The notes beneath the pieces were generated by a model, which worked only from the letters and a program-made list of their open reading frames with translations, had not been told where the DNA came from and made no database searches. Made by a program: the position numbers and the translations under genes. 64,000 bases of DNA from Marinobacterium ramblicola (GTDB taxonomy: Bacteria; Pseudomonadota; Gammaproteobacteria; Pseudomonadales; Balneatricaceae): positions 18,099-82,098 of the forward strand of contig NZ_JAHREP010000025.1 in assembly GCF_019084545.1 (NCBI RefSeq). The letters run 5' to 3'. The first letter of the stretch is position 1. Each line of letters begins with the position of its first letter. Positions 26,229 to 35,365 of the stretch are shown here, in pieces.

Positions 26229-26281
26229 CATCTCAGCCTTAACCTTTTGCATCCACAGCCAAACCAGCCGCAAGGCTCATA

Positions 26282-26338
26282 CCGTAGCATAAGGCCTGGC
26301 CGCCGGGGCGTTGACCGTTTTTCGCAGTATGGTACGAA
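26282..26338. promoter_or_regulatory. Pair of PQQ-cluster motif-like sequences before ercA
   Basis: CCGTAGCATAAGGCC on the + strand at 26282-26296 and TTCGTACCATACTGCG on the minus strand at 26323-26338. Both resemble the pqqA-type motif (GTACCATAYKGCG and GTAGCAT cores). They face each other and lie 107 or more bases before ercA, so their role is less clear than for the other copies. Confidence 0.35.
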
Positions 26339-26444
26339 AGAGCCAGTGCCGTTGGCGGATTTTTATCGCATACTCTAGAGTCTTAGCGACAACAATAATG
26401 AAAAATGCGGCGCGCAAAGTGCCGCTTAGCTAGAGGCAGGAACC

Positions 26445-27608
26445 ATGTCCCACGAAGTCTCCAGTCTTCGGAAGTTCGTTGCGCCCGAAATCATCTTCGG
26501 CAGCGGCGCACGCAAGATGGTCGGCAACTACGCAAAAACCTTCGGTGCACATCGTGTCATGCTGGTTTCAGACCCGGGCGTCGTCAACGCAGGCTGGGTG
26601 CTGGAGATCGAGCAGCTGCTGCATGAGCAGGGCCTGGATGTGGTGCGTTTTACCGAAGTGTCACCCAATCCGCGCAGTGAAGAGGTGATGCGCGGTGCGG
26701 AGATCTACCGGGAAAAAGGGTGTGACGTCATCGTCGCCATCGGCGGCGGCAGCCCGATGGACTGCGCCAAGGGCATAGGGATCGTCAGCACTCACGGTGA
26801 GGCAATTCGTGCCTTCGAAGGGATAGACCAGACCCGTTACCCGATCCCGCCGTTGATCTTTATTCCGACGACAGCCGGCACCTCGGCGGATGTGTCGCAG
26901 TTCGCGATCATCACCGATCTGGAACAGCGGGTGAAGTTCTCTATCGTCAGTAAATCGGTGGTTCCCGACGTATCGCTGATCGACCCGGATACCACCAGCA
27001 CCATGTCACCCTTTCTCACCGCCTGTACCGGTGTGGATGCGCTGGTTCATGCAATTGAAGCCTTCGTTTCCACCGGCAGCGGTCCGCTGACCGACATGCA
27101 TGCGCTGGACGCGATTCGCCTGATCAATAACCACCTGGCCCTGTTGGTGGAGCAACCGGAAGACAAGTATCTGCGCGAACAGATCATGCTCGGTTCCATG
27201 AAAGCGGGACTGGCGTTCTCCAACGCGATTTTGGGTGCGGTGCATGCCATGTCCCACAGCCTTGGAGGCTATCTGGACCTGCCACACGGTCTGTGCAACG
27301 CCATGTTGGTGGAGCATGTGATCGACTACAACTTCTCTGCGGCCCAGGATCGCTTCGCGGTCATCGCCCAAACCATGGGGATCGATACTCGGGGGTTGAC
27401 CAGCAAACAGATTCAGAAACGTCTGCACAACCATGTAGAGGCTCTGAAACGGGATGTGGGATTGAAAAACACGCTGGGCAAATACGGTGTTAACGTGTCC
27501 GATATTCCCTATCTCAGCGCCAATGCGATCAAGGACCCCTGCATTTTGACCAACCCGCGTCGCTCGAACCTGCGCGACGTCGAGATCGTGTATGAAGAAG
27601 CCCTCTGA
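26445..27608 (+). CDS. ercA: Iron-containing alcohol dehydrogenase ErcA
   Basis: A 387-residue cytoplasmic group III (iron-dependent) alcohol dehydrogenase. NAD-binding GGGSPMDCAKG is at about residues 99-109; PTTAGTSADVS near 143; metal ligands sit in the Asp of ACTGVDALVHAIEA and the His residues of HAMSHSLGGYLDLPHGLCNA near 269-287. In Pseudomonas, ercA is needed for normal induction of the ethanol oxidation regulon and is thought to set the signal sensed by ErcS kinases. Its last 17 bases overlap ercS, so they are coupled. Confidence 0.92.
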   Translation: MSHEVSSLRKFVAPEIIFGSGARKMVGNYAKTFGAHRVMLVSDPGVVNAGWVLEIEQLLHEQGLDVVRFTEVSPNPRSEEVMRGAEIYREKGCDVIVAIGGGSPMDCAKGIGIVSTHGEAIRAFEGIDQTRYPIPPLIFIPTTAGTSADVSQFAIITDLEQRVKFSIVSKSVVPDVSLIDPDTTSTMSPFLTACTGVDALVHAIEAFVSTGSGPLTDMHALDAIRLINNHLALLVEQPEDKYLREQIMLGSMKAGLAFSNAILGAVHAMSHSLGGYLDLPHGLCNAMLVEHVIDYNFSAAQDRFAVIAQTMGIDTRGLTSKQIQKRLHNHVEALKRDVGLKNTLGKYGVNVSDIPYLSANAIKDPCILTNPRRSNLRDVEIVYEEAL

Positions 27609-29304
27609 GCCATCTGTTTCAGTCGATGACCTGATAGGTTTGGGTGGGCAGTCCGCCCGCAAAAGTTACTACCCGGCGTTGCAGCTCAAGATAGAAGAGC
27701 TTGAAACTGAGCGAAACCGATATAAATGGTTGTTCGAAAATGCGTTGCACGGCATTTTCCAAGCCAATTTGCACGGGAGTATAGAAAAGGCCAATCCCGC
27801 GCTGGCACGCATCTGCGGCGTCGAGACCGGCGTATCACTGGAGCAGGACGGCGAGCTGGCTAACCTGCTCGAGGGTGGTGCCGCGGAGTTTGCCGAGATA
27901 CGCCAGCAACTGATGGCGCTCGGTCAGTTGCTGCTCTACCAGACCCGGTTGAAGCAAACGGGTGGTGGGCTGATTCACGTTTCGATGAATCTCCTGCTCA
28001 GGCAGGAGGAGGACCGCACCATCATCGAAGGCTTTGTCTCCGATATCACTGAACGTGTGCGGATGCAGAACCAGATGCAGGCGATCAACGAAGCGCTGGA
28101 GCAGCGGGTCAGTGAGCGTACTCAAGAGCTGCTGGGGTTGAACGAGCGCTTGCGGGAGGAGGTGGCTGAACGTCAGCTTGCAGAGCACGAGATGGCGTTG
28201 GCCAAGGAAGCGGCAGAGAATGCCAATCGCAGCAAGGACAAGTATCTGGCGGCCGCCAGTCATGATCTGCTGCAGCCGCTGAATGCCGCGAGGCTGCTGG
28301 TGTCCACCCTGCGTGAGCGGGAACTGGCAGCTTACGAGGGCGATCTGGTGGAGCGGGTTCATCGCGCGCTGTCCGGTGCTGAACACCTGCTGTCCGACCT
28401 GCTTGATATCTCCAAACTGGACCAGAACGCCGTTCAGCCCGATGTTCAAACATTTCCGCTTTCTCACCTGCTGCGCAACATGGAGGCGGAGTTTCAGTCC
28501 TTGGCTGAAGAGGCGGGCCTGGAGTTCCGTATCCATGCGCCCAATCTTTCTGTGCGCTCGGATCTAAGGCTGCTTTCGCGCATCCTGCGTAATCTCATCG
28601 GCAACGCGATTCGTTACACCGACAGCGGCAAAGTACTGTTATCGATGCGGCGACGCGGCGACCAGGTGTTGATCCAGGTCTGGGACACCGGACCCGGAAT
28701 CCCGGCCGAGCAGCGTGAAGAGATATTTCTTGAGTTTCGCCAGCTTAAAAACAGCGGCGCCAAGCGTGGCGGTGTCGGACTGGGCTTGGCGATCGTCGAC
28801 CGTATAGCTCGTGTGCTGGAGTGCCGCATTCAGCTCGACTCTATCGAGGGTAAAGGGTCGCGCTTCGGGTTGATGGTGCCACTGGCCGAGAGCAGCGACA
28901 GTACGCTCAAGTATGCAGCCACTCCCGGTCAACAGGATTCGCTGCGCGGCGCGCATGTGCTGGTGGTCGATAATGAACCTGAAATACTGGTGAGTATGCG
29001 CGCGTTGCTGGAGGGCTGGGGTTGCAAGGTCGACACGGCGCAAAATCTGGACGAGGCCGTTGAGCAAGCAGGGCCGCCGAACATTATCTTGGCCGATTAC
29101 CACCTGGATAATGATGAAACCGGGCTCGATGCGGTTCGGTTCGTGCGCGAACATTATGGTCGGTCGCTCCCGGCAGCAATTCTCACGGCCGACCGTAGCG
29201 GCGAAACTCGGCGCCTGTTCCGTGAAGCGGGTTTGACCGTATTGAACAAACCGCTCAAACCGGGGAAGCTGAGAGCGCTTATGCATCATCTGCTCGAGCA
29301 ATGA
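27592..29304 (+). CDS. ercS: NahK/ErcS-family cytoplasmic hybrid sensor kinase
   Basis: A 570-residue hybrid kinase without membrane segments. PAS domain about residues 42-155 (WLFENALHGIFQANLHGSI), a coiled coil about 158-215, HisKA with phosphorylated His224 in AASHDLLQPLNAARLL, ATPase domain with NLIGNAIRYT (N box) and WDTGPGIP (G1) near 364-371, then a receiver from about 453 with VVDNEPE and phosphorylated Asp502 in ILADYHLD. Matches the ErcS-type kinases that control the PQQ ethanol oxidation regulon; those usually signal to a LuxR-type regulator (ErbR/AgmR), which is not encoded here. Overlaps ercA by 17 bases. Confidence 0.92.
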   Translation: MKKPSEPSVSVDDLIGLGGQSARKSYYPALQLKIEELETERNRYKWLFENALHGIFQANLHGSIEKANPALARICGVETGVSLEQDGELANLLEGGAAEFAEIRQQLMALGQLLLYQTRLKQTGGGLIHVSMNLLLRQEEDRTIIEGFVSDITERVRMQNQMQAINEALEQRVSERTQELLGLNERLREEVAERQLAEHEMALAKEAAENANRSKDKYLAAASHDLLQPLNAARLLVSTLRERELAAYEGDLVERVHRALSGAEHLLSDLLDISKLDQNAVQPDVQTFPLSHLLRNMEAEFQSLAEEAGLEFRIHAPNLSVRSDLRLLSRILRNLIGNAIRYTDSGKVLLSMRRRGDQVLIQVWDTGPGIPAEQREEIFLEFRQLKNSGAKRGGVGLGLAIVDRIARVLECRIQLDSIEGKGSRFGLMVPLAESSDSTLKYAATPGQQDSLRGAHVLVVDNEPEILVSMRALLEGWGCKVDTAQNLDEAVEQAGPPNIILADYHLDNDETGLDAVRFVREHYGRSLPAAILTADRSGETRRLFREAGLTVLNKPLKPGKLRALMHHLLEQ

Positions 29305-29468
29305 ATGTGTTGAGTCTATTCAGCAGTAGCGCGTAATTTAATACAGTAGATTGATACTCTGGGAAAAGAGCTCGCGAAGATGGGCAGCTGTCGATATTAG
29401 GGACAGGCAGAGGTTATAGACGATTCCAACAGATCCAGCGAACCCCAGGGTCGCTGTAAGGACAAAAT

Positions 29469-30782
29469 ATGACAGGTACCAATAACCTCTACCAGCATGT
29501 CGTCATCGTCGGTGGCGGTGCGGGAGGTTTGGAACTCGCGACTCGGTTGGGCCGAAAATATGGACGCAAGGGGCTGAAAGTAACGCTGGTCGACCGCGAA
29601 ACGACGCATGTCTGGAAGCCGCTGCTGCACGAAGTGGCGACCGGGCGTCTTGACTCCAGCATCGATGAACTCAGTTACCGGGCTCAGGCACGGCAGGCAC
29701 ATTTCCAGTTCCAGATCGGAAGTCTGGAAGGGCTCGACCGTGGACAGCGGTGCGTTCGCCTGGCGCCGCTGTTGAGCAGTACGGGGGAGGAGCTGGTGCC
29801 CGCCAGAACGCTCTATTATGACTATCTGGTATTGGCCATCGGCAGTAAAACCAACGATTTCGGTGTTCCCGGCGTCAAACAGCACTGCTGTTTTCTGGAT
29901 GATCGTAACCAGGCCGATAATTTCCATAACGAGCTGCTTGATACCTGCCTGAGACTCAGTGCCCATGGCGATCACAACAAATTGCGCATCGCGATCGTCG
30001 GCGGCGGTGCTACCGGGGTCGAACTCTCTGCGGAGCTCTACAACTCTGCTCAGGAACTGGTGTCCTACGGCGTCTCCAATATCGATCCGAGCAGCTTGAA
30101 AATCACCCTGATCGAAGCCAGCCCGCAGATACTGGGGGCGCTGCCCAGCCGTATCTCCGCGGCGGTAAGAACGGAGCTGCGCAAGCTCGGCGTGGATGTG
30201 CGGGAAAAAACCCAGGTCACCGAGGTGCGCGCCGGTGAGCTGATGACCGACAAGGGTGAGACGATACCGGCCGATCTTATGGTGTGGGCGGCGGGGGTAA
30301 AGGCACCGGAGTTGCTGCAGACCCTGGATGGACTGGAATGCAATAACCGTAACCAGCTGATCGTCGGTTCCGATCTGCGCACCACCCGCGATGAGCGCAT
30401 ATTCGCTATAGGCGATTGTGCCGCATGTGAGCGCCGGGACGAAGAGGGTGGCTTGGTTCCGCCCCGGGCCCAGGCCGCTCACCAGATGGCCAGCCATCTC
30501 TATACCCACTTTACGCGCATCCTGAGCGGCGAAGATATACCCGCCTACGAGTATCGTGACTACGGTTCCCTGGTGTCGTTGAGCAAGTATTCCACCGTCG
30601 GCAATCTGATGGGCAACCTGACCCGGGGCAGTGTCATGGTCGAAGGCCACCTTGCACGGGTGGTCTATGTGTCACTCTATCGAATGCATCAGGTGGCGCT
30701 CTATGGCTATTTCAAAACCGCGCTGGTGACGCTGGTGTCGAGAATAAACAAGGTTATCCGTCCCCGCCTCAAGCTGCACTGA
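29469..30782 (+). CDS. ndh: Type II NADH dehydrogenase (NDH-2)
   Basis: A 437-residue membrane-associated flavoprotein that passes electrons from NADH to quinone without pumping protons. FAD-binding HVVIVGGGAGGLELATRLG is at about 10-28; the NADH-binding IAIVGGGATGVELSAEL is at about 175-191; FAIGDCAACE near 312 is the second FAD motif; AQAAHQMA near 330 contacts the quinone side. Full length. AAGGAC precedes the ATG. Lies after ercS with its own gap; it could reoxidise NADH made by ExaC, which is inference. Confidence 0.92.
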   Translation: MTGTNNLYQHVVIVGGGAGGLELATRLGRKYGRKGLKVTLVDRETTHVWKPLLHEVATGRLDSSIDELSYRAQARQAHFQFQIGSLEGLDRGQRCVRLAPLLSSTGEELVPARTLYYDYLVLAIGSKTNDFGVPGVKQHCCFLDDRNQADNFHNELLDTCLRLSAHGDHNKLRIAIVGGGATGVELSAELYNSAQELVSYGVSNIDPSSLKITLIEASPQILGALPSRISAAVRTELRKLGVDVREKTQVTEVRAGELMTDKGETIPADLMVWAAGVKAPELLQTLDGLECNNRNQLIVGSDLRTTRDERIFAIGDCAACERRDEEGGLVPPRAQAAHQMASHLYTHFTRILSGEDIPAYEYRDYGSLVSLSKYSTVGNLMGNLTRGSVMVEGHLARVVYVSLYRMHQVALYGYFKTALVTLVSRINKVIRPRLKLH

Positions 30783-30831
30783 TAGCACGCCAGCCTTCCG
30801 GTTGGCGATCATGGTTTGGATCTTGCAACTA

Positions 30832-30844
30832 CCTGTCTGACAGG
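30832..30844. promoter_or_regulatory. GT-N3-AC palindrome before the Fe-S oxidase gene
   Basis: CCTGTCTGACAGG is a perfect 13-base dyad with the GT-NNN-AC core preferred by FadR-type GntR regulators (LldR, GlcC and relatives), which often control lactate or glycolate oxidase genes. GTCAGACAGG at 30953-30962, overlapping the start region of the gene, matches one half again in the opposite sense. Inference only. Confidence 0.4.
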
Positions 30845-30968
30845 CGCACCAGGGCTGTTCAGGATAGCTCCCTTTCCTGTTCCGGCAGCCGTGGTCTGGC
30901 CTGCAGCCGCTGATGCGGTTGAGCATCGGCGGCTCGAATCCGATTGTAGTAAGTCAGACAGGACCACC

Positions 30969-32315
30969 ATGACTAACCTTGTGCGAATGAGAGCAGGACA
31001 ATGTTGCGTTTCCGACAAGGCCATAGAGCCGGAGCTGGATTGGTCGGGCTATGAAAACGCAGGTCTTGGGGATGCGTATGCCGATATACCGAAAAGCGGC
31101 GGTGACTTTGCCAAGGCGGTGGCGGTCTGTATCAACAGCATGGTGTGTTTGCGCCCCATCGAAAAGGGCGTTATGTGCCCGAGCTTCCGTGTTCATCGGG
31201 ACGCTGCCTATTCTCCTGGTGGACGTAGCCGTCTTCTCAAACGGATGCTGAACGGCGAGATCACCGCAGAGGAGCAGGCAGAGTTGGATCGCGCCATGGA
31301 GGCCTGCGTATCCTGCAAAGGGTGCAAGCGTGAATGCGATACCAATCTCGATCTTGCAACTATCCGCACCGAATATTTTGCCCAGCGGCTAAAGACTCAA
31401 GCGCCGCGTTTGAGGCAGCGGCTTTTCGCCCGTCTGCCTCAGTTGCTGCACTATCCCCTGGTGATGAAGGCGGGGGTTGCGCTGTTCAACGCCTTCCCCC
31501 AACTCGCCCGACAGCTGGGTCTGAATACGGAACATCCCTTGCCCATGCCCCAGCGGTTGCCGCGTTTACGACCGCTGGATAATCGCCCGGAGGCGCCCGA
31601 GGTGTTGCTGTGGCTGGATAGCTTTACCTACCATTTCTCGCCGGCCGCGGCAGATGCGGCGCTTAAAGTGTTGGAGGCGGCCGGGTTCAGGGTTCATCTG
31701 TTAAAAGAGCATTGCGGTGGTCGCAGTGCCTATTCCCAGGGCTTGCTTCGTGACGCGAAAAAGCAGGCTCAAGCACTTATCAATGAGCTGGAACCCCATC
31801 TCAAGGCCGGCAGGACGGTGATCGGTCTGGAGCCTTCAACCCTGCTCATGCTGAGGGATGAGGTGCTGACGCTTGGGCTCGGTGAACGCGCGCTTGACGT
31901 TGCTGCGTCGGCACTGCTGTTCGAAGAGTTTATTGCTCGCGAAATTTCGGCTGGGCGGCTGAAGCTGGCGCTGCAGGCGAGGCAGGATGCCAAACCGATT
32001 CTGGTACATGGCCACTGTCATCAGAAAGCGGTCGGCGCGATGAAGTCGGTGCGCAAAGTGCTAAAGCTGATACCTGAGCTGGAGTTCGAATTTATCGAGG
32101 CTTCCTGTTGTGGTGGTGGCGGTAGCTTCAGCTTTGAGGCGGAGAATGCTGCGGACTCCCGTGCCATGGCAGAACTGGCACTGATGCCGAGGCTGGCTGA
32201 GAGTCCGGAGTCGGAACTGCTCGCTAACGGTTTCTCCTGTCGCGAGCAGGTGGCGCGTCTCGGCGGGCCCGACGGCATTCATCTGGCTGAGTTGCTGGCT
32301 CGTCATCTGGCCTGA
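30969..32315 (+). CDS. Fe-S/CCG-domain oxidase subunit (C-terminal half of a D-2-hydroxyacid dehydrogenase)
   Basis: A 448-residue protein. It holds the atypical cluster motif C-x5-C-x9-C-P-S (residues about 53-71, CINSMVCLRP and VMCPSF), then a regular ferredoxin motif CVSCKGCKRECDTN near 118-131, and two cysteine-rich CCG domains (HCGGRSAYSQG and SCCGGGGSF with HGHCHQKAVG). This is the C-terminal Fe-S half of large FAD-linked lactate/2-hydroxyacid dehydrogenases, in which an N-terminal FAD domain is normally fused; none is present here or next to it. The ATG at 30969 has AGGA six bases upstream; a longer frame from 30816 has no support. Predicted to pass electrons to the quinone pool. Confidence 0.82.
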   Translation: MTNLVRMRAGQCCVSDKAIEPELDWSGYENAGLGDAYADIPKSGGDFAKAVAVCINSMVCLRPIEKGVMCPSFRVHRDAAYSPGGRSRLLKRMLNGEITAEEQAELDRAMEACVSCKGCKRECDTNLDLATIRTEYFAQRLKTQAPRLRQRLFARLPQLLHYPLVMKAGVALFNAFPQLARQLGLNTEHPLPMPQRLPRLRPLDNRPEAPEVLLWLDSFTYHFSPAAADAALKVLEAAGFRVHLLKEHCGGRSAYSQGLLRDAKKQAQALINELEPHLKAGRTVIGLEPSTLLMLRDEVLTLGLGERALDVAASALLFEEFIAREISAGRLKLALQARQDAKPILVHGHCHQKAVGAMKSVRKVLKLIPELEFEFIEASCCGGGGSFSFEAENAADSRAMAELALMPRLAESPESELLANGFSCREQVARLGGPDGIHLAELLARHLA

Positions 32316-32395
32316 TTAGCGTCGTGGGGTTGTGTTTTAACAAGCGATTCCTATATACAGGGACTCCAGAAGTACTCAACAGCAAGGAGTTCCTT

Positions 32396-33073
32396 TTGTT
32401 TAAACTGCTGATCTTTGATTGGGACGGAACCCTGATCGACTCCCAGGCGCGTATTATCGCCAGCATGCAGGCAGCCGCCGACGAGCTCGGTCATCCGCTG
32501 CTCTGTCCAGAAGCGGTACGTAATATCATCGGATTGGGGTTGCCGGAGGCGATTCAGGCCCTGATCCCCGAGATAGAGCCCGATGCGCTCGAGCAGATGC
32601 GTGAGCGCTACGCCCATCATTTTCTTGTGCAGAACCAGACACCCACCGAGCTCTACCCCGGTGTAAGAGAGACGCTGAACCGGTTGCGTGACAAGGGGTA
32701 TCGCCTGGCGGTGGCAACCGGGAAGAGTCGGCGAGGGCTCGATCGCGCGCTTCGGGACACCGGGCTTGGTGATCTGTTTGAGCTGAGCCGTTGTGCCGAT
32801 GAGACAAAATCCAAGCCTGACCCCTGCATGCTGATCGAAATATTAGATGAAACCGGACTGGTCGCTGGCGATGCGCTGATGATCGGCGATACTGAATATG
32901 ATCTGGAGATGGGTTATAGAATCGGTATGCCGACAGTGGCGGTCAGCTACGGTGCTCATCATCTGGATCGCCTGCGGCAACATCAGCCGCGTACGGAGAT
33001 TCATCAGTTTCCGGAACTGGAGATCTGGCTCGAAACACTCAGGGATGAACAGCAGCAGAGGACCGTATCGTGA
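32396..33073 (+). CDS. HAD-family hydrolase, phosphoglycolate-phosphatase-like
   Basis: A 225-residue HAD subfamily IA hydrolase. Motif I, IFDWDGTLIDS, is at about 6-16 with the nucleophile Asp and acid/base Asp; motif II ATGKSRRG near 110; motif III Lys in ETKSKPDPCML; motif IV GDTEYDLEMG near 165. The likely start is TTG at 32396: it lies six bases after AAGGAG, and upstream codons in frame match no relative. In Pseudomonas an equivalent gene sits between rluC and sppA; here rluC is missing. The stop overlaps sppA by 4 bases. Substrate uncertain. Confidence 0.85.
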   Translation: MFKLLIFDWDGTLIDSQARIIASMQAAADELGHPLLCPEAVRNIIGLGLPEAIQALIPEIEPDALEQMRERYAHHFLVQNQTPTELYPGVRETLNRLRDKGYRLAVATGKSRRGLDRALRDTGLGDLFELSRCADETKSKPDPCMLIEILDETGLVAGDALMIGDTEYDLEMGYRIGMPTVAVSYGAHHLDRLRQHQPRTEIHQFPELEIWLETLRDEQQQRTVS

Positions 33074-34086
33074 CACAGAACCCTTGGGGAGAAGAGGCAA
33101 ACGGCACTCAAACCAACGACCAGAAGGTCAGCGTGGAAACCCGGAGTGACAGCCGGGAGTGGCGTCTGATAGAAAAGTTGGTAAACGGGCTTCATGTAGA
33201 GCACAGACGTACGCGGCGATGGGGGATCTTCTTCAAGCTGTTGACCTTCGCCTACCTGTTTACGCTGCTCGGTCTCTACCTGTTCAAAGATACGCCAAGC
33301 ATTCCATCGCCGGCATCGGATGCCCATGTGGCCGTCGTACGTGTGGAGGGGCCGATTGCCGACGGGGAAAAAGCCAATGCCGACTCGCTGGTCGGATCGC
33401 TACGCCGGGCGTTCGAGAACAAGCACAGCACAGCCGTTCTTCTGCGCATCAACAGCCCGGGTGGCAGTCCGGTGCAGGCGGGCTATGTATACGATGAGAT
33501 CAAGCGCCTGCGTGGCAACTATCCCGAAAAGAAAGTCTATGCCGTGATCAGCGATATCGGGGCATCCGGTGCCTACTATATTGCCGCGGCGGCCGATGAG
33601 ATCTATGCCGACAAAGCCAGTCTGGTCGGCTCCATCGGCGTGGTATCGGCCAGTTTCGGATTTGTCGATCTGATGGAGAAGGTTGGCGTAGAGCGCCGTA
33701 TGCTGACCGCCGGTGAGCACAAGGGGCTGCTCGATCCGTTCCAGCCGTTGCCGAATGTGGAGAAGGAGTTCTGGCAAAAGATCCTCGACACCACACACCA
33801 GCAGTTTATCGATCAGGTCAAAGCTGGACGTGGCGAACGTCTGAAGGATAGCGATGAACTGTTTTCGGGGCTGGTCTGGACCGGCGAGCAGGCGGTGGAA
33901 CTCGGCCTGATCGATGGCCTGGGAAGTGCCAGTTATGTCGCGCGGGAGGTAGTTGGTGTCGAATCGCTGGTCGACTACAGCGCCAAGGGCAGTCCGCTGG
34001 AGCAGTTGATCGACCGTCTCGGCGTCAGCATGGCCAGTCATCTGGCCAATATGGTGGGGCTGGGCGGCGGCGTGCAGCTGCGCTAA
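33070..34086 (+). CDS. sppA: Signal peptide peptidase SppA, S49 family
   Basis: A 338-residue inner-membrane serine peptidase that degrades leftover signal peptides. A membrane anchor spans about residues 53-72. The S49 domain follows: INSPGGSPVQAG near 127, the nucleophile Ser166 in SDIGASGAYY, SIGV near 188, and the general-base Lys in TAGEHKGLLDPF near 218. This is the short single-domain form that assembles as an oligomer. It starts at a GTG overlapping the previous gene. A hairpin terminator follows. Confidence 0.93.
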   Translation: MTQNPWGEEANGTQTNDQKVSVETRSDSREWRLIEKLVNGLHVEHRRTRRWGIFFKLLTFAYLFTLLGLYLFKDTPSIPSPASDAHVAVVRVEGPIADGEKANADSLVGSLRRAFENKHSTAVLLRINSPGGSPVQAGYVYDEIKRLRGNYPEKKVYAVISDIGASGAYYIAAAADEIYADKASLVGSIGVVSASFGFVDLMEKVGVERRMLTAGEHKGLLDPFQPLPNVEKEFWQKILDTTHQQFIDQVKAGRGERLKDSDELFSGLVWTGEQAVELGLIDGLGSASYVAREVVGVESLVDYSAKGSPLEQLIDRLGVSMASHLANMVGLGGGVQLR

Positions 34087-34102
34087 ACCACACCGAACTG
34101 AC

Positions 34103-34124
34103 AAGGGGCGATTATTCGCCCCTT
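34103..34124. terminator. Bidirectional terminator between sppA and yceF
   Basis: AAGGGGCGA, loop TTAT, TCGCCCCTT: a perfect 9-bp stem. It overlaps the last codons of the convergent yceF gene, whose stop codon lies in the loop. Confidence 0.7.
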
Positions 34125-34702
34125 AATACATCTACCCCCATACGCTCCAGCATCTTGATCAGGCAGATCAGCGGCAGCCCGACCAGTGCATTCGGGTCCT
34201 CACCGATCAGCCGTTGAAACAGCGCGATACCCAGCCCCTCGGATTTGAAACTGCCCGCACAGTCATATGGCTGCTCGCGACGCAGATAGTTTTCGATCTG
34301 GGACCGCCGCAGCTGGCGAAACTCTACGTCAAAGGGGACTACTTCCAGTTGAAACTGCTCGCTTGCGGCGTCGAAAAGGCATAGCCCGGTCAGGAAACGC
34401 ACCGTTCTGCCTGAGGCCAGACCAAGTTGCTCAGCGGCGCGCTCATGGGTCAGCGGCTTACCCAGGATATGGGCATCGAGGGTGGCAACCTGGTCCGATC
34501 CGATAATCAGCGCATCGGGATGGCGGGAGGCTACTGCCTGCGCTTTTTCGAGCGCGAGTCTGGCGACAAGCGTTTCGGCACTCTCGTCCGGCAGTCGAGT
34601 TTCATCTATGTCGGGTGAATCGCAGCTATAATCGATCCCTAGCTTGTCCAAAAGGCTGCGGCGATAGGCTGAGCCTGAAGCCAAAACGAGAGGGCGTGAC
34701 AT
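34112..34702 (-). CDS. yceF: 7-methyl-GTP pyrophosphatase, Maf/YceF family
   Basis: A 196-residue nucleotide pyrophosphatase of the Maf family. The nucleotide-binding opening [28 protein letters not shown] near 48, the catalytic Asp in [11 protein letters not shown] near 69, and [12 protein letters not shown] are all conserved; GSDQV with this context fits the YceF (m7GTP) branch rather than the dTTP/UTP branch. Its place just upstream of yceD-rpmF-plsX, but on the opposite strand, is the normal arrangement in gammaproteobacteria. Confidence 0.92.
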   Translation of the reverse strand: MSRPLVLASGSAYRRSLLDKLGIDYSCDSPDIDETRLPDESAETLVARLALEKAQAVASRHPDALIIGSDQVATLDAHILGKPLTHERAAEQLGLASGRTVRFLTGLCLFDAASEQFQLEVVPFDVEFRQLRRSQIENYLRREQPYDCAGSFKSEGLGIALFQRLIGEDPNALVGLPLICLIKMLERMGVDVLRGE

Positions 34703-34822
34703 ATCGAATCTCCTTCTTGCACACCGCTTTTCAGGAAACCGGCATATTAGCGCTATTTTTATAGATTAAAACGCCTGCTTTCCTTTGACAGGCATCTATT
34801 TGGCACCTAGAATTGCGCGCTT

Positions 34823-35347
34823 ATGTCGTACGGTCCTTTACCGAAAAGAGTTGACCCGCGCAAACTGGCTGAGCGGGAAGCGAAAATTGAGGGTGTTGCA
34901 GATGTATCCGCAATGCCGCGATTGGTCTCGCTTCTTGCGAACGACTCTGGTGAAGTCCAGGTCGAGCTGTCGTTTGCGGTGGATGAGCAGCGTTTAAGAA
35001 CCGTCTCCGGATCGGCGAGCGGTAGTGTCATGCTGACCTGCCAGCGCTGCCTTGAACCGGTGTCGGTAGATGTTGAGGCTGAAGTCAATCTGGCTATGGT
35101 GCTCAACGAAGAACAGGCTAAAAATCTGCCCCGGTATTACGATCCGCTGATCGTCGAGGCTGAAGATGTCGAGCTGCTGTCGCTGATAGAGGATGAATTG
35201 ATACTCAGTCTTCCGCTGGTTGCGTACCATGATGACTGTTCCGTTCAGACCTCTTTTGGTGACGCTGATGAGGCGGCCCGGACGCAGAAAGATAAACCCA
35301 ACCCATTCAGTGTATTGGCCGAACTTAAAAAGGCCGATAAGAGTTGA
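34823..35347 (+). CDS. yceD: YceD family (DUF177) protein involved in 23S rRNA accumulation
   Basis: A 174-residue cytoplasmic protein conserved upstream of rpmF. The conserved zinc-like Cys pair is in MLTCQRCLEPVSVDV at about residues 72-86, and the C-terminal acidic helix ends with NPFSVLAELKK, a family signature. Linked to normal 23S rRNA levels in E. coli and plants. It leads the conserved yceD-rpmF-plsX-fab gene run and is 18 bases from rpmF. Confidence 0.92.
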   Translation: MSYGPLPKRVDPRKLAEREAKIEGVADVSAMPRLVSLLANDSGEVQVELSFAVDEQRLRTVSGSASGSVMLTCQRCLEPVSVDVEAEVNLAMVLNEEQAKNLPRYYDPLIVEAEDVELLSLIEDELILSLPLVAYHDDCSVQTSFGDADEAARTQKDKPNPFSVLAELKKADKS

Positions 35348-35365
35348 ACCAGGAGCTACATAACC

